From Raineyella sp. W15-4 (GTDB taxonomy: Bacteria; Actinomycetota; Actinomycetes; Propionibacteriales; Propionibacteriaceae), in assembly GCF_033170155.1 (NCBI RefSeq), contig NZ_CP137079.1:2666001-2730000 (forward strand): DNA of 64,000 bases, written 5' to 3'. Every line of letters starts with the position of its first letter. Positions within the stretch are counted from its first letter, which is position 1. Both the position numbers and the translations under genes were made by a program. Shown piece after piece: positions 11,158 through 21,115 of the stretch. A model generated the notes under the pieces. The model was not told the origin of the DNA, did no database searches, and saw only the letters and a list, made by a program, of their open reading frames with translations.

Positions 11158-12984
11158 TCAGGAGCCCTGGACGAGCCGGTCCACCGTGTCCGCCAGCGCC
11201 ATCCCGGCGAACCGGGGGGCGGTCCGCAGCAGCTGTGCCTGGGTCCGCACCGCCCGGTCGGCCCGGGCGTCGTACGCCTCCTCCCCGGTCACCCGGGTGA
11301 GCTGGCGCAGCGCCGCCACCATGGCGGCCACCCCGGACGGGGTCGCGTTGTCGTCGAGGGCCCGCGGGCGCAGCCACAACCCACCGGCATCGTCCGCGGT
11401 GTCCCACCAGCCGCCGTCACCGGCGGCGAAGTGATCCTCGGCCAGCGCCACCAACTGCCGAGCGCGGTCCGCCCAGATGGGCTCCCCGGTGGCCTCGGCG
11501 AGCAGCCCGCAGGCCTCCGCCAGCGCGCCGTGGTCGTCCAGCGTCGCGGGTGCCTCGGAGACCACGCCGTCCCGGCTCACCCGTCGCAGCCGGCCGTCCA
11601 CCAGATGGACGTCCCAGACCACCTCGGCGGCCCTCCGGGCGGCCCGGAGCCAGGCCGGGCGGTCCAGCCACTGAGCGGCCCGGACCAGCCCGGACACCAT
11701 CCAGCCGTTCCAGGAGGCGACGACCTTGTCGTCGCGTGCGGGGGCCGCGCGGTGTTCCCGCACCTCGCGCAACACGGCCCGGGCGCGGTGGTACAGCCGC
11801 ACCCCGTCGGGACCGACCTGGTCGGGATCGACCGGCAGCTGCAGCGTGGACGCGTAGCCCTCGAAGGTGCCCGGATCGGTCACCCGGAACAACCGCAGCA
11901 CGTCGTGGTAGTCCCGCTCACCGAGGATCTGCTGGATCTGGGCCGGGTTCCAGATGTAGTACTCGCCCTCGCTCGACTGGCCGAGCGGGTCGGGGGAATC
12001 GGCGTCCAGGGCCGCCGCGAACGCCCCGTCCGGGGTGGTCATCTCCCGGACCAGCCAGTCGACCAGGTCCTCGGCCACCCGGCTGAACAGCGCCTTCCGC
12101 CGGTCCTCGACGAGCGCGGCGGCATGGGCGTACGCCGGCAGCAGCAGGGCGTTGTCGTAGAGCATCTTCTCGAAGTGCGGCACCACCCACTGCGCATCGA
12201 CGCTGTAGCGGTGGAATCCGCCGCCGATCTGGTCGCACAGCCCGCCGCGGGCCATCGCCTCCAGCGAATCGAAGGCCATCTCGGCGGCCTGCTCGCGCTG
12301 GTGCTGCGGCAGCGCCCCGGCCTGTGACATCCGCAGCAGCGCCTCGTGCACCATCGCCGTAGGGAACTTCGGGGCCCGGCCGAACCCGCCGTCGACCGCG
12401 TCGTACTCGGGCAGCAGCCGTCCCCAGGCCATCTCGACGTCCTCGGCGCCCAGGGTCGCGGGGATCATCGCGGGAGTGAGAACGGTGGCGTCGGTGACGT
12501 GGTCCACCACTTGGTGGGCGGATTCGACGACGGCGTCGCGCTGCTCGGCCCAGGCCCGGGCCACCGCGCCCAAGAGTTGCCGGAAGCCCGGCTGGCCGTG
12601 GCGAGGTTCCGGCGGGTAGTACGTGCCCGCCTGGAACGGTTCCCCGTCCGGGGTGCAGAAGACGGTCATCGGCCAGCCGCCCTGGCCGCTCAGCGCCTGG
12701 GTGGCGTTCAGGTAGACGGCGTCGACGTCGGGCCGTTCCTCGCGGTCGACCTTGACGGCGACGAAGTGGTCGTTGATCAGCCGGGCCGTCTCCTCGTCCT
12801 CGAACGACTCGTGGGCCATCACGTGGCACCAGTGGCAGGAGGCGTAGCCGACCGACAGCAGGATCGGCACGTCCCGCCGACGGGCCTCCTCGAAGGCCTC
12901 CGCTCCCCACGGCTGCCAGTCCACCGGGTTGGTCGCGTGCTGCAGCAGATACGGGCTGATGGCGTGGGCGAGTCGGTTGACCAT
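11158..12984 (-). CDS. DUF255 / YyaL-type thioredoxin-domain protein
   Basis: A 608-aa protein with an N-terminal thioredoxin-like domain (DUF255; [17 protein letters not shown] near residue 50) and a C-terminal (alpha/alpha)6 barrel resembling N-acylglucosamine 2-epimerase/glycosidase folds (for example [36 protein letters not shown]). Its substrate is unknown across the family (relatives: B. subtilis YyaL, human SPATA20, Rv1084). I start at ATG 12984, which has AGGAG upstream; the longer open frame to 13128 is not supported. It converges with the hemolysin III gene. Confidence 0.88.
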   Translation of the reverse strand: MVNRLAHAISPYLLQHATNPVDWQPWGAEAFEEARRRDVPILLSVGYASCHWCHVMAHESFEDEETARLINDHFVAVKVDREERPDVDAVYLNATQALSGQGGWPMTVFCTPDGEPFQAGTYYPPEPRHGQPGFRQLLGAVARAWAEQRDAVVESAHQVVDHVTDATVLTPAMIPATLGAEDVEMAWGRLLPEYDAVDGGFGRAPKFPTAMVHEALLRMSQAGALPQHQREQAAEMAFDSLEAMARGGLCDQIGGGFHRYSVDAQWVVPHFEKMLYDNALLLPAYAHAAALVEDRRKALFSRVAEDLVDWLVREMTTPDGAFAAALDADSPDPLGQSSEGEYYIWNPAQIQQILGERDYHDVLRLFRVTDPGTFEGYASTLQLPVDPDQVGPDGVRLYHRARAVLREVREHRAAPARDDKVVASWNGWMVSGLVRAAQWLDRPAWLRAARRAAEVVWDVHLVDGRLRRVSRDGVVSEAPATLDDHGALAEACGLLAEATGEPIWADRARQLVALAEDHFAAGDGGWWDTADDAGGLWLRPRALDDNATPSGVAAMVAALRQLTRVTGEEAYDARADRAVRTQAQLLRTAPRFAGMALADTVDRLVQGS

Positions 12985-13354
12985 TTCCTGTAGCTCCTGA
13001 CGAGTGGCCTGTGGATCAATCCACGTCACTGATTCACAGAAGTGATACACGACAGTGATACACGACGCAGATATCGCGGAGGCTGCCTCGACTCCGCGTG
13101 TCCAGCCTAGGAGGAACACCGACGCCACCTTGCAAGAAACCCACGCTGCTCGCGCAAGGCAGGCTCTGCGCCCACCGGGTCTTCGTCACCACCGCCCGAG
13201 TCGCTCACTCGGGGCACTGGGTCGCTCACTCGAGGCCTGTCAGCACGTCCAGAAGCTCGTGGTTGACGCAGCCGATCCCCTGATCGACCGTGACGTCACC
13301 CCCCGGGTGAAAGTTCTGTTCGAGAACACATCTCCGCGGTGGTGCGCCCCATCC
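12985..13354. other. 370-base gap with short repeats upstream of the DUF255 gene; no gene seen
   Basis: Near the DUF255 start the gap holds an inverted repeat GTGGAT-CA-ATCCAC (13011-13024) and a 13-base tandem duplication AGTGATACACGAC (13041-13053 and 13054-13066), which may be a regulator site. Further on, GTCGCTCACTCG occurs at 13200-13211 and 13221-13232, and GTTCT-N5-AGAAC at 13313-13327. I see no convincing reading frame, RNA gene or terminator. Confidence 0.5.
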
Positions 13355-14788
13355 CTAGCGTGGCAGCTCCCCCCGCGCCCGCCCGACCGCTGCCCGTCGA
13401 CCGGCCTCCCGGCCGGCCCGGGCACCGGCCTCGGACCAGCCGCTCGGGCCGCGGTCGTTGCCGCGCCACCGTCCCGGGCGGATCCGCTCGACCACCTGCT
13501 GGTGGAAGGCCCGCACCTGCTCGCGCTTGGCGGCCAGCACGACGGCCGTACTGTGCAGGGCTGCCGAACCGGGCAGGACCGACCCCGGGTCGCCGGCCGA
13601 CGCCGCGCCGTTCCCCGCCGCTGTCCCCTCTCTCCTCGTCGCGGCCGGGTCCGCCCCGCCCAGTCGCTCGGCGCGGACGGCCTCTTCCTCGGCACGGCGG
13701 CGGGACTCGGCCAGTCGTTCCGCGATCGAGGCGACGAAGCCTTCGTAGAAGGAAGTCTTCGCGGTCGACCAGTGCACCGGCGGCTGAGCGAGGCGATACC
13801 CCTCCACCAGCACCGTGGTCTCCCGCTTCCAGTCCCCGGTGGCCATCCAGCGGGTCGCGGAGGCGACCATCTGGGCGCGCAGCGACTCGTAGAGGGCGAT
13901 CGTCATGGTGATGTCGGAAGGCATCCCGTGGGCGTACATCCGGGTCGAGTCGCGGGCCAGCAGGAACTCCACGTCGTTGGCCCGGGCGACCGCCATGAAG
14001 AGGGTGCAGTAGAGCCGCAGCCACCGCTGACCCGACCGGCCGATCACGACGCTCTGTTCCTCGGGCAGTTCCCCGGCTCGGGCGGCCTCGCCGGCGGCCC
14101 GATCCCGGGCCTGCAGCAGCGCCAGGTCGATGGCGTGCCGGGTGGCCAGTTCCTGGGCCCGGCTGACGAATGTCTCCGCCTCCGCCCGGTGCGTCGTCGC
14201 CTCGGCCTGACGCAGGATCGCCGCGATCCGGTCGCGCCACACCGACTGCTCCGGCGGGGCGTGATCGGTCGCCAGGGCGAGCCCGAGCAGCTTCGCCTGC
14301 CCGGGAAATCCGAGCAGCTCCAGCGCGTGGGTCATCCGCAGCCGGAACGACGCCCCGTGCGGCCCGCCCTCCTGCTTCCCGCCGACGGCGACCAGGTGGT
14401 GGGCCAGCTCGTGGATCACCACGATCCCGCGCAACGCCCAGGCCCCGCCGATCTCGGCGGGCGGCACGGCGATCTCCATCAACGGCGCCTGGTACTCGGC
14501 CCGCGTCGGGCCCTTCCGGGCCCGCACCTCCACCCGTGGCACCCCGAGCCGATCGCATGCCGCATCGCAGAACCGCGCCACCTCCTTGACGTCGTGGAAC
14601 AGCGGGTCCGGCTCCGGCAGCCAGGTCGTCCCGTCGAGGCGTACACTCCCGTCCTCCACCCACCGGATCAGCCGATCCTCGGCCGCGTACAGCGCGGTGG
14701 TCTCCTCGGTCCACTCGGCCGGGGCAGAGCCCGCTCCCTGCAGCCTGCGCCGGAACGACGCCATGTCCGTCATCGATCCCGTACTCAT
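13355..14788 (-). CDS. Putative metallohydrolase fused to DUF2786
   Basis: A 477-aa protein. The first ~170 residues resemble the small actinobacterial metallohydrolase family annotated as TIGR04338, with the zinc-binding signature VIHELAHHLV followed by GPHGASFR. Residues ~180-390 match DUF2786 (WRDRIAAILRQAEATTHRAE, FVSRAQELATRHAIDLALL). An Ala/Arg-rich tail follows. No biochemical role is established for either part. ATG 14788 overlaps the upstream 208-aa gene by 4 bases, so the two are co-translated. Confidence 0.72.
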   Translation of the reverse strand: MSTGSMTDMASFRRRLQGAGSAPAEWTEETTALYAAEDRLIRWVEDGSVRLDGTTWLPEPDPLFHDVKEVARFCDAACDRLGVPRVEVRARKGPTRAEYQAPLMEIAVPPAEIGGAWALRGIVVIHELAHHLVAVGGKQEGGPHGASFRLRMTHALELLGFPGQAKLLGLALATDHAPPEQSVWRDRIAAILRQAEATTHRAEAETFVSRAQELATRHAIDLALLQARDRAAGEAARAGELPEEQSVVIGRSGQRWLRLYCTLFMAVARANDVEFLLARDSTRMYAHGMPSDITMTIALYESLRAQMVASATRWMATGDWKRETTVLVEGYRLAQPPVHWSTAKTSFYEGFVASIAERLAESRRRAEEEAVRAERLGGADPAATRREGTAAGNGAASAGDPGSVLPGSAALHSTAVVLAAKREQVRAFHQQVVERIRPGRWRGNDRGPSGWSEAGARAGREAGRRAAVGRARGELPR

Positions 14789-15411
14789 CCTTCGACCCCC
14801 CTGTGTCGCCACCGGGCCCAGACCCCCCAGGCCCGTTCCAGACCGGCCGGCACCCCCGGCACCGGTTCGTCGTCCCGCCACGAGCCGTCCGGGTCGACCT
14901 CGGGCAGCCCGGCGACCAGCTCGCCGGCCCGCGCCAGGGTGGCCAGGTAGTCCGCCCGGTCGAACACCAGTCGTCCCGGCAGTCCGCGGACCGGCTCGGC
15001 CCGGCCGGAGCCGCCGTTCTCCCAGCGGAAATCGGTCCACGTCACCGACCGCTCGTCGACCCGCACCCGCGTGGTGAGCCAGCCGCAGGCGATGTCGTCG
15101 TCGTACGGACAGACCAACAGCGGCACCCGCCCCGGCGACAGGTACCGGATCGGCGCGAACCCGCTGGGCAGCCGCAGCTGTTCGGTGCGACCGGCCAGTT
15201 CGTCGAGCACCGGCGAGGTGCGCAGCAGCCACCATCCCTGCAGCGGGGTGACCAGCCCGGTCCCGTGGGTGACCGCGACATCGAGCGGCACCCCGTCGAC
15301 GAGCAGCGCCACGTAGTGGGCGATCGGCACCTCGCGGGCGCCGCGTCGCCCGGTCCGCCGCTCGGTACGGACGGCGGGGCGGATGGTCAGGGAGTTCGTC
15401 ACGCTCGTCAT
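14785..15411 (-). CDS. Conserved-looking hypothetical protein, operon partner of the DUF2786 protein
   Basis: I do not recognise this 208-aa protein. It has no signal peptide or membrane segment, is Arg- and Trp-rich (GWWLLRTSPVLDELAG, GLERAWGVWARWRHRGVEG), and begins MTSVTNSLTIRPAVRTER at ATG 15411. The 3' end overlaps the metallohydrolase/DUF2786 gene by 4 bases (ATGA), so a shared function is likely. Normal high-GC codon use suggests it is not recently acquired. Confidence 0.65.
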   Translation of the reverse strand: MTSVTNSLTIRPAVRTERRTGRRGAREVPIAHYVALLVDGVPLDVAVTHGTGLVTPLQGWWLLRTSPVLDELAGRTEQLRLPSGFAPIRYLSPGRVPLLVCPYDDDIACGWLTTRVRVDERSVTWTDFRWENGGSGRAEPVRGLPGRLVFDRADYLATLARAGELVAGLPEVDPDGSWRDDEPVPGVPAGLERAWGVWARWRHRGVEG

Positions 15412-15453
15412 TGTGCCCGGCGGCTCAGACACCGCCGCGGTAGCGTCGGCGCC

Positions 15454-16338
15454 ATGAACCAGCTGCCGCTGTGGGACGGGCCCGTGCACGACATCCCCGA
15501 GGGGATCGACACGCTGGTCGAGGCGATGAACGGGACCCGGCTGTGCGTCCAGGTGTTCGGCGCCCCCGACGCTCCGCTGCAGGTGCAGCTGGAGGGCCGG
15601 GGCGCCCAGCTGATCAGCCTGTCACGCGAGTTCTGCGTGGACCTCGCGGCGCGGGGCTTCCGGGTGGTCCGGGTCGACAACCGGGACGCCGGCCGGTCGC
15701 AGAAGTTCCCCGACCGGCCGTACGACCTGACCACGATGGCGGACGACGTGGCCGGGCTGATCGAGGTCTTCGGCGGGGAACCGGCGACGGTCTGCGGCCG
15801 CTCCCTCGGCGGCATGGTCGCCCAGCTGGTCGCGCTGCGTCACCCGCGGCTGACGGCCGGGCTCGGGCTGTTCTACACCGCGCCTCGCAGCGGCCGGGCG
15901 GTCGCCGCGGACAGCCCGGCCGCAGCCTCCGGCGGATCCGCCGCGGAAGCGGTCCCCGGGGAGACGGAGTGGGTGGAGGACTTCGTCAACTCCGTGCTGC
16001 CGCTGGGCGGCTCGCTCTACCCGTACGATCCGCAGGCGCTGATCCGGCTCGGCCACCGGCTCTACGTCCGCGACCACGATCCGGCCGGCGAGCGGCGGCA
16101 GGACCGGGCGATGGCCCGGACCCCCGACTGGTCGGCGGAGCTGGCCGGGATCACCGTCCCCACCGCGATCCTGCACGGCGACGAGGACGAGGTGATCCCG
16201 CTGTCCGAGGCCGAGGAACTGCACCTGCTGATCCCCCACAGCACCCTGCGGGTGCTGTGGGGGATGGGTCACGGTCAGCCGGCGCAGTTGGACACGGTGT
16301 TCGTCGACACCTGCGCCGCGCTCAGAGCACCTTGCTGA
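15454..16338 (+). CDS. Alpha/beta-fold hydrolase
   Basis: A 294-aa soluble enzyme. The nucleophile elbow [12 protein letters not shown] (Ser near residue 118) is preceded by [13 protein letters not shown]. The acid is probably in [17 protein letters not shown] and the base in WGMGHGQP. This pattern fits esterases related to aclacinomycin methylesterase RdmC; the substrate cannot be inferred. TAGCGT (15441-15446) lies 7 bases before the ATG, so the mRNA is probably leaderless. The 3' end overlaps the convergent ABC ATPase gene by 17 bases. Confidence 0.85.
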   Translation: MNQLPLWDGPVHDIPEGIDTLVEAMNGTRLCVQVFGAPDAPLQVQLEGRGAQLISLSREFCVDLAARGFRVVRVDNRDAGRSQKFPDRPYDLTTMADDVAGLIEVFGGEPATVCGRSLGGMVAQLVALRHPRLTAGLGLFYTAPRSGRAVAADSPAAASGGSAAEAVPGETEWVEDFVNSVLPLGGSLYPYDPQALIRLGHRLYVRDHDPAGERRQDRAMARTPDWSAELAGITVPTAILHGDEDEVIPLSEAEELHLLIPHSTLRVLWGMGHGQPAQLDTVFVDTCAALRAPC

Positions 16339-17119
16339 GGAAGTCCTTGGTCCGCGGGTCCTGCGGGTGGTCGAAGATCTCCGCGGGCGTGCCCTGCTCC
16401 TTGATCACCCCGTCGGCCATGAAGACCACCCGGTCGGCCACCTCGCGGGCGAAGCCCATCTCGTGGGTGACCAGCACCATCGTCATGCCCCGGTCGGCCA
16501 GGTCCCGGATGACGGCCAGCACCTCGCCGACCATCTCCGGGTCCAGCGCACTGGTGGCCTCGTCGAAGAGCATGATGTCGGGCTGCATCGCCAGTGCTCG
16601 GGCGATCGCCACCCGCTGCTTCTGACCGCCGGACAGCTGGTCGGGGCGGGCGTCGGCCTTCTCGGCGAGTCCGACCCGGGCCAGCAGCGCCGCAGCCTGG
16701 GCGCGGGCCTGCTCCCGAGCGGCCCGATGCAGTTCCACCGGGGCCAGCATGACGTTCTCCAGCACCGACATGTGCGGGAACAGGTTGAAGTGCTGGAAGA
16801 CCATGCCGATGTCCTGGCGCACCGCGTCGAGGTTCGTGTCCTTCGACGTCAGGTCGTGCCCGTTGACCACGACGTGGCCGGAGCTGACGTCCTCCAGCTT
16901 GTTGAGGCAGCGCAGGAAGGTGGATTTCCCGGCGCCGGAGGGGCCGATGATCGCGACCACCTCCCCCTCCTTGATCGTCAGGTCGACGTCGTGGAGGACG
17001 TGGTTGTCGCCGAAGGACTTGGCGAGGTCGGTGACCACGATGATGTCCGGCCGCTCCGCCAGCGGCACGCGGCCGGTCCCCGAGGTGCCGGCACCGACGG
17101 GCTGCTGTGCAGTACTCAC
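16322..17119 (-). CDS. Polar amino-acid ABC transporter ATPase (GlnQ-like)
   Basis: A 265-aa ABC ATPase that energises uptake through the adjacent fused binding protein/permease. Walker A is [14 protein letters not shown], the Q-loop [12 protein letters not shown], the signature [16 protein letters not shown], Walker [16 protein letters not shown] and the H-loop [10 protein letters not shown], all typical of the PAAT family. GTG 17119 overlaps the upstream stop by 4 bases. The specific amino acid is unknown. Confidence 0.92.
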   Translation of the reverse strand: MSTAQQPVGAGTSGTGRVPLAERPDIIVVTDLAKSFGDNHVLHDVDLTIKEGEVVAIIGPSGAGKSTFLRCLNKLEDVSSGHVVVNGHDLTSKDTNLDAVRQDIGMVFQHFNLFPHMSVLENVMLAPVELHRAAREQARAQAAALLARVGLAEKADARPDQLSGGQKQRVAIARALAMQPDIMLFDEATSALDPEMVGEVLAVIRDLADRGMTMVLVTHEMGFAREVADRVVFMADGVIKEQGTPAEIFDHPQDPRTKDFLSKVL

Positions 17120-18585
17120 TTGTTGAACCTCTTGTCGACCTGGTTGGACGCGACCGTCAGCAGACCGATCACGATGAAGTAGATGACGCCGATGATCAGC
17201 CACATCTCGAAGGAGCGGAAGTTGCGGGCGATGATCTGCTGGCCCATGTAGGTGAGCTCGGCCAGGCCGATGACGGCCAGCAGCGAGGTGTCCTTCAGGG
17301 TGATGATGAACTGGTTGATGAACGACGGCGTCATGATCTTGATCGCCTGCGGCAGCACCACCTTCCGCATCGACTTCAGGTACGGCAGGCCCAGCGACCG
17401 GGCGGCTTCCATCTGGCCCCGGTCGACGCCCTGGATGCCGCCGCGGACGATCTCGGTCATGTACGCGCCGGCGTTGAGGCTCAGCGTCAGCACGCCGGCG
17501 GTGAGCGCGGTGAGCGTCACCCCGGTGACGGCCGGGATGCCGAAGTAGAAGAAGAACACCTGGACCAGCACCGGGGTGCCGCGGAAGATCCAGACGTAGA
17601 CCGAGGCGATGCCGGTGAGCACCGCGTTGCCGGAGACCTTGAGGAAGCCGAAGACGATGCCGAGCACCATCGCGATGGCGATCGAGAGGGCCGCTGCAGC
17701 GACGGTGATCCCCAGGCCCTTCATCAGGGTCGGGAAGGTGTCGGCGAGCAGGGTGAAGAACCCGGAGCGCTGGGTGGTGCCCTGCTCGCCCAGGTACTTC
17801 GCAAGGATCTGGTCGTACTGGCCGTTCGCCCGGACGTTCGCCAGCCCCTGGTCGAACGCCTCGATGAGCTCGGGATCGGTGCCCTTGTTGACCGCGACAC
17901 CGTACGAGCCGGCCGGCGCCTTGTCGCCGACCAGCTTCATCGGCGCACCCTGCTGGATCGAGTACGCGACCACCGGGTAGTCGTCGACGTACGCCGCGGA
18001 ACTGCCGGCGGTCACGTCGTTGACCATGTCGGCGGTCTGCGAGAACGCCACCGTGGTGAACCCGTACTGCGCCTTGATCGACTCGGCGTAGTCCGCCCCC
18101 GCAGTGCCGGTCTTCACCGCGACCCGCTTGCCACGCAGGTCCGCCAGGGAGGCGACCGCGGAGGTCTTCGGCGCGGCGAACTGGACACCCGAGTCGTAGT
18201 AGGCGTCGGAGAAGTCGAAGACCTTCTTCCGGGCGTCGGTGATGGACATCCCGGCCATCACCGCATCCACCTGCCGGGACTGCAGCGCCTGCACCGCGGC
18301 GTCGAAGCCGAGGGATCGGATGTCGACGGTGAAGCCCTGGTCCTTGGCGATGGCGCGGAGCAGGTCCATGTCGATGCCGACCATCTCGCCACTCTCCGAA
18401 CGGAACTCGAACGGGGCGAAGGTGGTGTCGGTGCCGATCACATAATGCTTGCCCTGGGCCGGCTTGTTGTTCGGGTTCGGCGCGGGCGTCGCCGCTCGCG
18501 CGAACGGGGCGGCGAGCAGGAACAGGAGCGCCGCCAGGGCGGCCACGACCGGGGCACGACGGTGCCGATCGAAGAGGTGTCGCAT
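17116..18585 (-). CDS. Amino-acid ABC transporter, fused substrate-binding protein and permease
   Basis: A 489-aa fusion. A signal/anchor helix (about residues 10-30) is followed by a periplasmic-binding-protein domain 3 ([15 protein letters not shown] through [10 protein letters not shown], about 45-270). A PAAT-type permease then spans about 280-489, with [33 protein letters not shown] and the ATPase-coupling loop [20 protein letters not shown]. The layout resembles GlnP-type proteins of Gram-positives that fuse the binding protein to the permease. It is followed directly by its ATPase. ATG 18585 gives a normal signal region. Confidence 0.92.
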   Translation of the reverse strand: MRHLFDRHRRAPVVAALAALLFLLAAPFARAATPAPNPNNKPAQGKHYVIGTDTTFAPFEFRSESGEMVGIDMDLLRAIAKDQGFTVDIRSLGFDAAVQALQSRQVDAVMAGMSITDARKKVFDFSDAYYDSGVQFAAPKTSAVASLADLRGKRVAVKTGTAGADYAESIKAQYGFTTVAFSQTADMVNDVTAGSSAAYVDDYPVVAYSIQQGAPMKLVGDKAPAGSYGVAVNKGTDPELIEAFDQGLANVRANGQYDQILAKYLGEQGTTQRSGFFTLLADTFPTLMKGLGITVAAAALSIAIAMVLGIVFGFLKVSGNAVLTGIASVYVWIFRGTPVLVQVFFFYFGIPAVTGVTLTALTAGVLTLSLNAGAYMTEIVRGGIQGVDRGQMEAARSLGLPYLKSMRKVVLPQAIKIMTPSFINQFIITLKDTSLLAVIGLAELTYMGQQIIARNFRSFEMWLIIGVIYFIVIGLLTVASNQVDKRFNK

Positions 18586-18677
18586 GGAAGTCCCATCTGG
18601 TTCGTACCACCGGGCGGGGATACGACGCACACGTTACTGCGCACCGACGTGACCCGGCGCACCCCGGTGACCGGCGG

Positions 18678-18971
18678 TCAGGACCCCTGCGGACGGTCCT
18701 CCGGCGTGCCGGGACGGTCCGTCCCGTCGGGACCGGAGCCCTGCTCCGGGGCATCGCCCTCGCCCGGCGTCGCCTGTTCCGCCGGGCCCGGCTCCGCTCC
18801 GTCCGGCTGCAGGTCCGCGGCGTACGGCACGTCGATCTTCCGCAGCGAGCGGAAGAGCAGCAGGCCGATCACCACGATGGCCAGGGCCAGCACGCCGAAG
18901 ACGATCACCTCGGTCGGGCTGCTCGCCGCGCCGCCGTTCACCTCCAGCGGGAGGACCTTCAGCAGAACCAT
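18678..18971 (-). CDS. Small single-pass membrane protein next to mca
   Basis: A 97-aa protein with one membrane helix ([19 protein letters not shown], about residues 22-40), a short basic segment and a Pro/Gly/Glu/Asp-rich cytoplasmic tail. The TAGGGT box 7 bases before ATG 18971 suggests a leaderless transcript. A small membrane gene at this place beside mca is also present in mycobacteria (Rv1083, from memory). Function unknown. Confidence 0.7.
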   Translation of the reverse strand: MVLLKVLPLEVNGGAASSPTEVIVFGVLALAIVVIGLLLFRSLRKIDVPYAADLQPDGAEPGPAEQATPGEGDAPEQGSGPDGTDRPGTPEDRPQGS

Positions 18972-18981
18972 GGCCCCGACC

Positions 18982-19941
18982 CTAGCGGACCGTCGGATGC
19001 GGCATCGCGATCCCGGCGAACAGGTCGTCCTCCGGCACCGCGGCCTCGGTGTGGTTGATCACCAGCTCGTAGTCCTCGGTGGGCCAGGCTTCCTTCTCGA
19101 TCTCCAGCGGGCAGGCGAACCATGCCCCATGGGGGTCGATCTGAGTGGCGTGGGCGAGCAGCGCCCGGTTGCGCACCTCGAAATAGTCGGCGCACGGGAT
19201 ACGGGTGGTGATCCGACGCTGGTAGGCCTCGTCCACCGGGTGGTGGTCCAGCCGTTGCTCGTACGCCCCGGGCAGACCGTGTGCCTTCATCGCCTCGTTG
19301 AGGGCGCGCCAGCGGCCGGCGGTGAGGGTCATCTGGTAGTAGACCTTCGGCACCTCCCAGGCCGGGCCGAGCTCCGGGTGCAGCGCCCCGTCGGCCGCCT
19401 GGCGCACCGCCTCCATCGCCACCCGGTGGGTCTGGACGTGGTCCGGATGCGGGTAGCCGCCGTTCTCGTCGTACGTGGTGACGACGTGCGGACGGATCCG
19501 GCGGATGATCCCGACCAGCGGGTGGGCCGCCTCGGCCGGGTCCAGGGTCGCGAACGACCCCTCCGGCAGCGGGGGCAGCGGATCTCCCTCGGGCAGCCCG
19601 GAATCGCGGTAGCCGAGCCAGATCTGGTCGATCCCGAGGATGTCGCGGGCCGCGTCCATCTCGCGGCGCCGCACCTCGGCCAGGTTCGCGACGACCTCCG
19701 GGCGGTCCATCGCCGGATTGAGGACGTCACCCAGCTCCCCGCCGGTGCAGGTCACCACGATGACGTCGACGCCCTCGGCCTCGTACCGGGCGGTCGTCGC
19801 CGCCCCCTTGCTGGACTCGTCATCGGGGTGGGCGTGGACATGGAGGAGCCGCAGCCGCTGACCGAGGGCATCCACCCGCTGCGCGGGGAACCACCCCCCG
19901 ACGCTCGGATGGTCCTCGTGGGGTCCCTGCGGTGTGCTCAT
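18982..19941 (-). CDS. mca: Mycothiol S-conjugate amidase
   Basis: A 319-aa zinc amidase of the LmbE/MshB fold that cleaves mycothiol adducts to release mercapturic acids, detoxifying electrophiles and antibiotics. Zinc ligands lie in LLHVHAHPDDESSKGAA (about residue 34) and GGYPHPDHVQTHRVA (about 165). The length and the C-terminal region DPHGAWFACPLEIEKEAWP fit Mca rather than MshB. AAGGAG lies 6 bases before ATG 19941. Neighbours DUF4307 and greA are the usual Mca neighbours in actinobacteria. Confidence 0.92.
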   Translation of the reverse strand: MSTPQGPHEDHPSVGGWFPAQRVDALGQRLRLLHVHAHPDDESSKGAATTARYEAEGVDVIVVTCTGGELGDVLNPAMDRPEVVANLAEVRRREMDAARDILGIDQIWLGYRDSGLPEGDPLPPLPEGSFATLDPAEAAHPLVGIIRRIRPHVVTTYDENGGYPHPDHVQTHRVAMEAVRQAADGALHPELGPAWEVPKVYYQMTLTAGRWRALNEAMKAHGLPGAYEQRLDHHPVDEAYQRRITTRIPCADYFEVRNRALLAHATQIDPHGAWFACPLEIEKEAWPTEDYELVINHTEAAVPEDDLFAGIAMPHPTVR

Positions 19942-20017
19942 CGACCACTCCTTCCCAGCCCGTTCCGCACCGTCCCATGACAACGCTGTGAATCCTGCCA
20001 CGGGGCACAATGGGCGG

Positions 20018-20449
20018 GTGGCACGTACGAGCATCCGGGCACTCAGCGACGACCCGGCGGACATCGACCGGATCGCCCGCCGTTACCCCGGCGGGGCCGG
20101 ACGGGCCGTCCTGCTGCGGATCCTCATCGCCGCGCTGGTCGTGGTCGCACTGGGCTGGTACCTGCAGGTCGCCGTCCGCAACTCCCAGCGCCCGCCGGTG
20201 GAGGCCACGCTGACCGCGCACTGGGTGATCGACGACCAGCGGGCCGGCTTCACCCTCCAGGTCGCCCGGACCGATCCGAGCCGCGCCGCGGTGTGCACGG
20301 TGCGCGCCCAGGCCCAGAACTACGAACACATCGGCGACGCGGACATCACCATCCCGCCCTCGGACCAGGAAGTGGTCACCGTCGACGGGAGTCTGCGGAC
20401 CGTCCGCCGTGCCGACGCCGTCTCCGTCGCGGGGTGCCGGCTGGTATAG
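20018..20449 (+). CDS. DUF4307 membrane protein
   Basis: A 143-aa protein with an N-terminal cytoplasmic part (DDPADIDRIARRYP), one membrane helix (VLLRILIAALVVVALGWYL, about residues 30-52) and an external beta-rich domain containing two cysteines (AAVCTVRAQAQNYE and SVAGCRLV). Family function is unknown; it is Rv1081c-like in position. GTG 20018 sits 6 bases after a CACAAT box; upstream starts run antisense into mca. Confidence 0.78.
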   Translation: MARTSIRALSDDPADIDRIARRYPGGAGRAVLLRILIAALVVVALGWYLQVAVRNSQRPPVEATLTAHWVIDDQRAGFTLQVARTDPSRAAVCTVRAQAQNYEHIGDADITIPPSDQEVVTVDGSLRTVRRADAVSVAGCRLV

Positions 20450-20488
20450 CGGGGAGGGGTGCTCCCGGGGGTGGGCTAGACTGCGGGG

Positions 20489-20992
20489 ATGGCAGAGAAC
20501 GTTACCGACACGCTGTTCCTGACCCAGGCGGCCTACGACAAGCTCACCGCCGACCTGGAAACACTGAAGGGCAACCGCGAGGCGATCTCCCGGAAGATCG
20601 CCCAGGCCCGTGAGGAGGGCGACCTCTCCGAGAACGCCGGCTATCACGCCGCGCGTGAGGAGCAGGGGCAGCAGGAGGCGAAGATCACCGAGATCGAACA
20701 CATCCTGCGCACCGCCCAGGTGGGCGAAGGTCCCGCGGACACGGAGGTGGTGGGCGTCGGCACCGTCGTGACGGTCGCCTGGGACGGCGACGATGACGAC
20801 ACCGAGTCCTTCTTCCTCGGCTCGCGGGAGAACGCCCAACTGGATCCCTCGCTGGCCGACACCGACGTCTACAGTCCGCAGTCCCCGATCGGCCAGGCCG
20901 TACTGGGAGCGAGGGTCGGGCAGGCGGTCGAGTTCGACACCCCGACGGGTGCCGTCGCGAGCGTCACCATCCTCAACATCGAAGCACACTGA
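20489..20992 (+). CDS. greA: Transcription elongation factor GreA
   Basis: A 167-aa factor that enters the RNA polymerase secondary channel and stimulates transcript cleavage. The N-terminal coiled coil carries the acidic tip AREEGDLSENAGYHAAREEQ, and the C-terminal FKBP-like domain ends in PTGAVASVTILNIEAH. TAGACT (20477-20482) lies 6 bases before ATG 20489, so the mRNA is very likely leaderless. An insertion DGDDDDTESFFLG makes the C-terminal domain slightly longer than usual. Confidence 0.95.
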   Translation: MAENVTDTLFLTQAAYDKLTADLETLKGNREAISRKIAQAREEGDLSENAGYHAAREEQGQQEAKITEIEHILRTAQVGEGPADTEVVGVGTVVTVAWDGDDDDTESFFLGSRENAQLDPSLADTDVYSPQSPIGQAVLGARVGQAVEFDTPTGAVASVTILNIEAH

Positions 20993-20999
20993 CACCCAC

Positions 21000-21026
21000 G
21001 GGGCCCCACCACACGGTCGGGGCCCC
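21000..21026 (+). terminator. Probable terminator after greA
   Basis: GGGGCCCC at 21000-21007 can pair with GGGGCCCC at 21019-21026 across an 11-base loop, 8 bases after the greA stop. There is no T tract, as is common for high-GC actinobacterial hairpins. Confidence 0.5.
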
Positions 21027-21115
21027 ACAGCATGTGAGGGGCGTACGGTCCGGTGCCTGTCATCACCCGGCCGTACGCCCTCGGTGCATCCCGGCCCGGC
21101 GGGGAGGGCCTGGGC

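Noticed and set aside
13355-15235. Extension of the DUF2786 protein to 626 residues
   Set aside because: The added part is the antisense-like, alternate frame of the 208-aa upstream gene; the ATGA overlap at 14785-14788 supports the shorter form.
16322-18754. An 810-residue fused transporter protein
   Set aside because: The upstream part is an off-frame Arg/Gly-rich shadow of the binding-protein/permease gene; the ATPase begins at GTG 17119 with a 4-base overlap.
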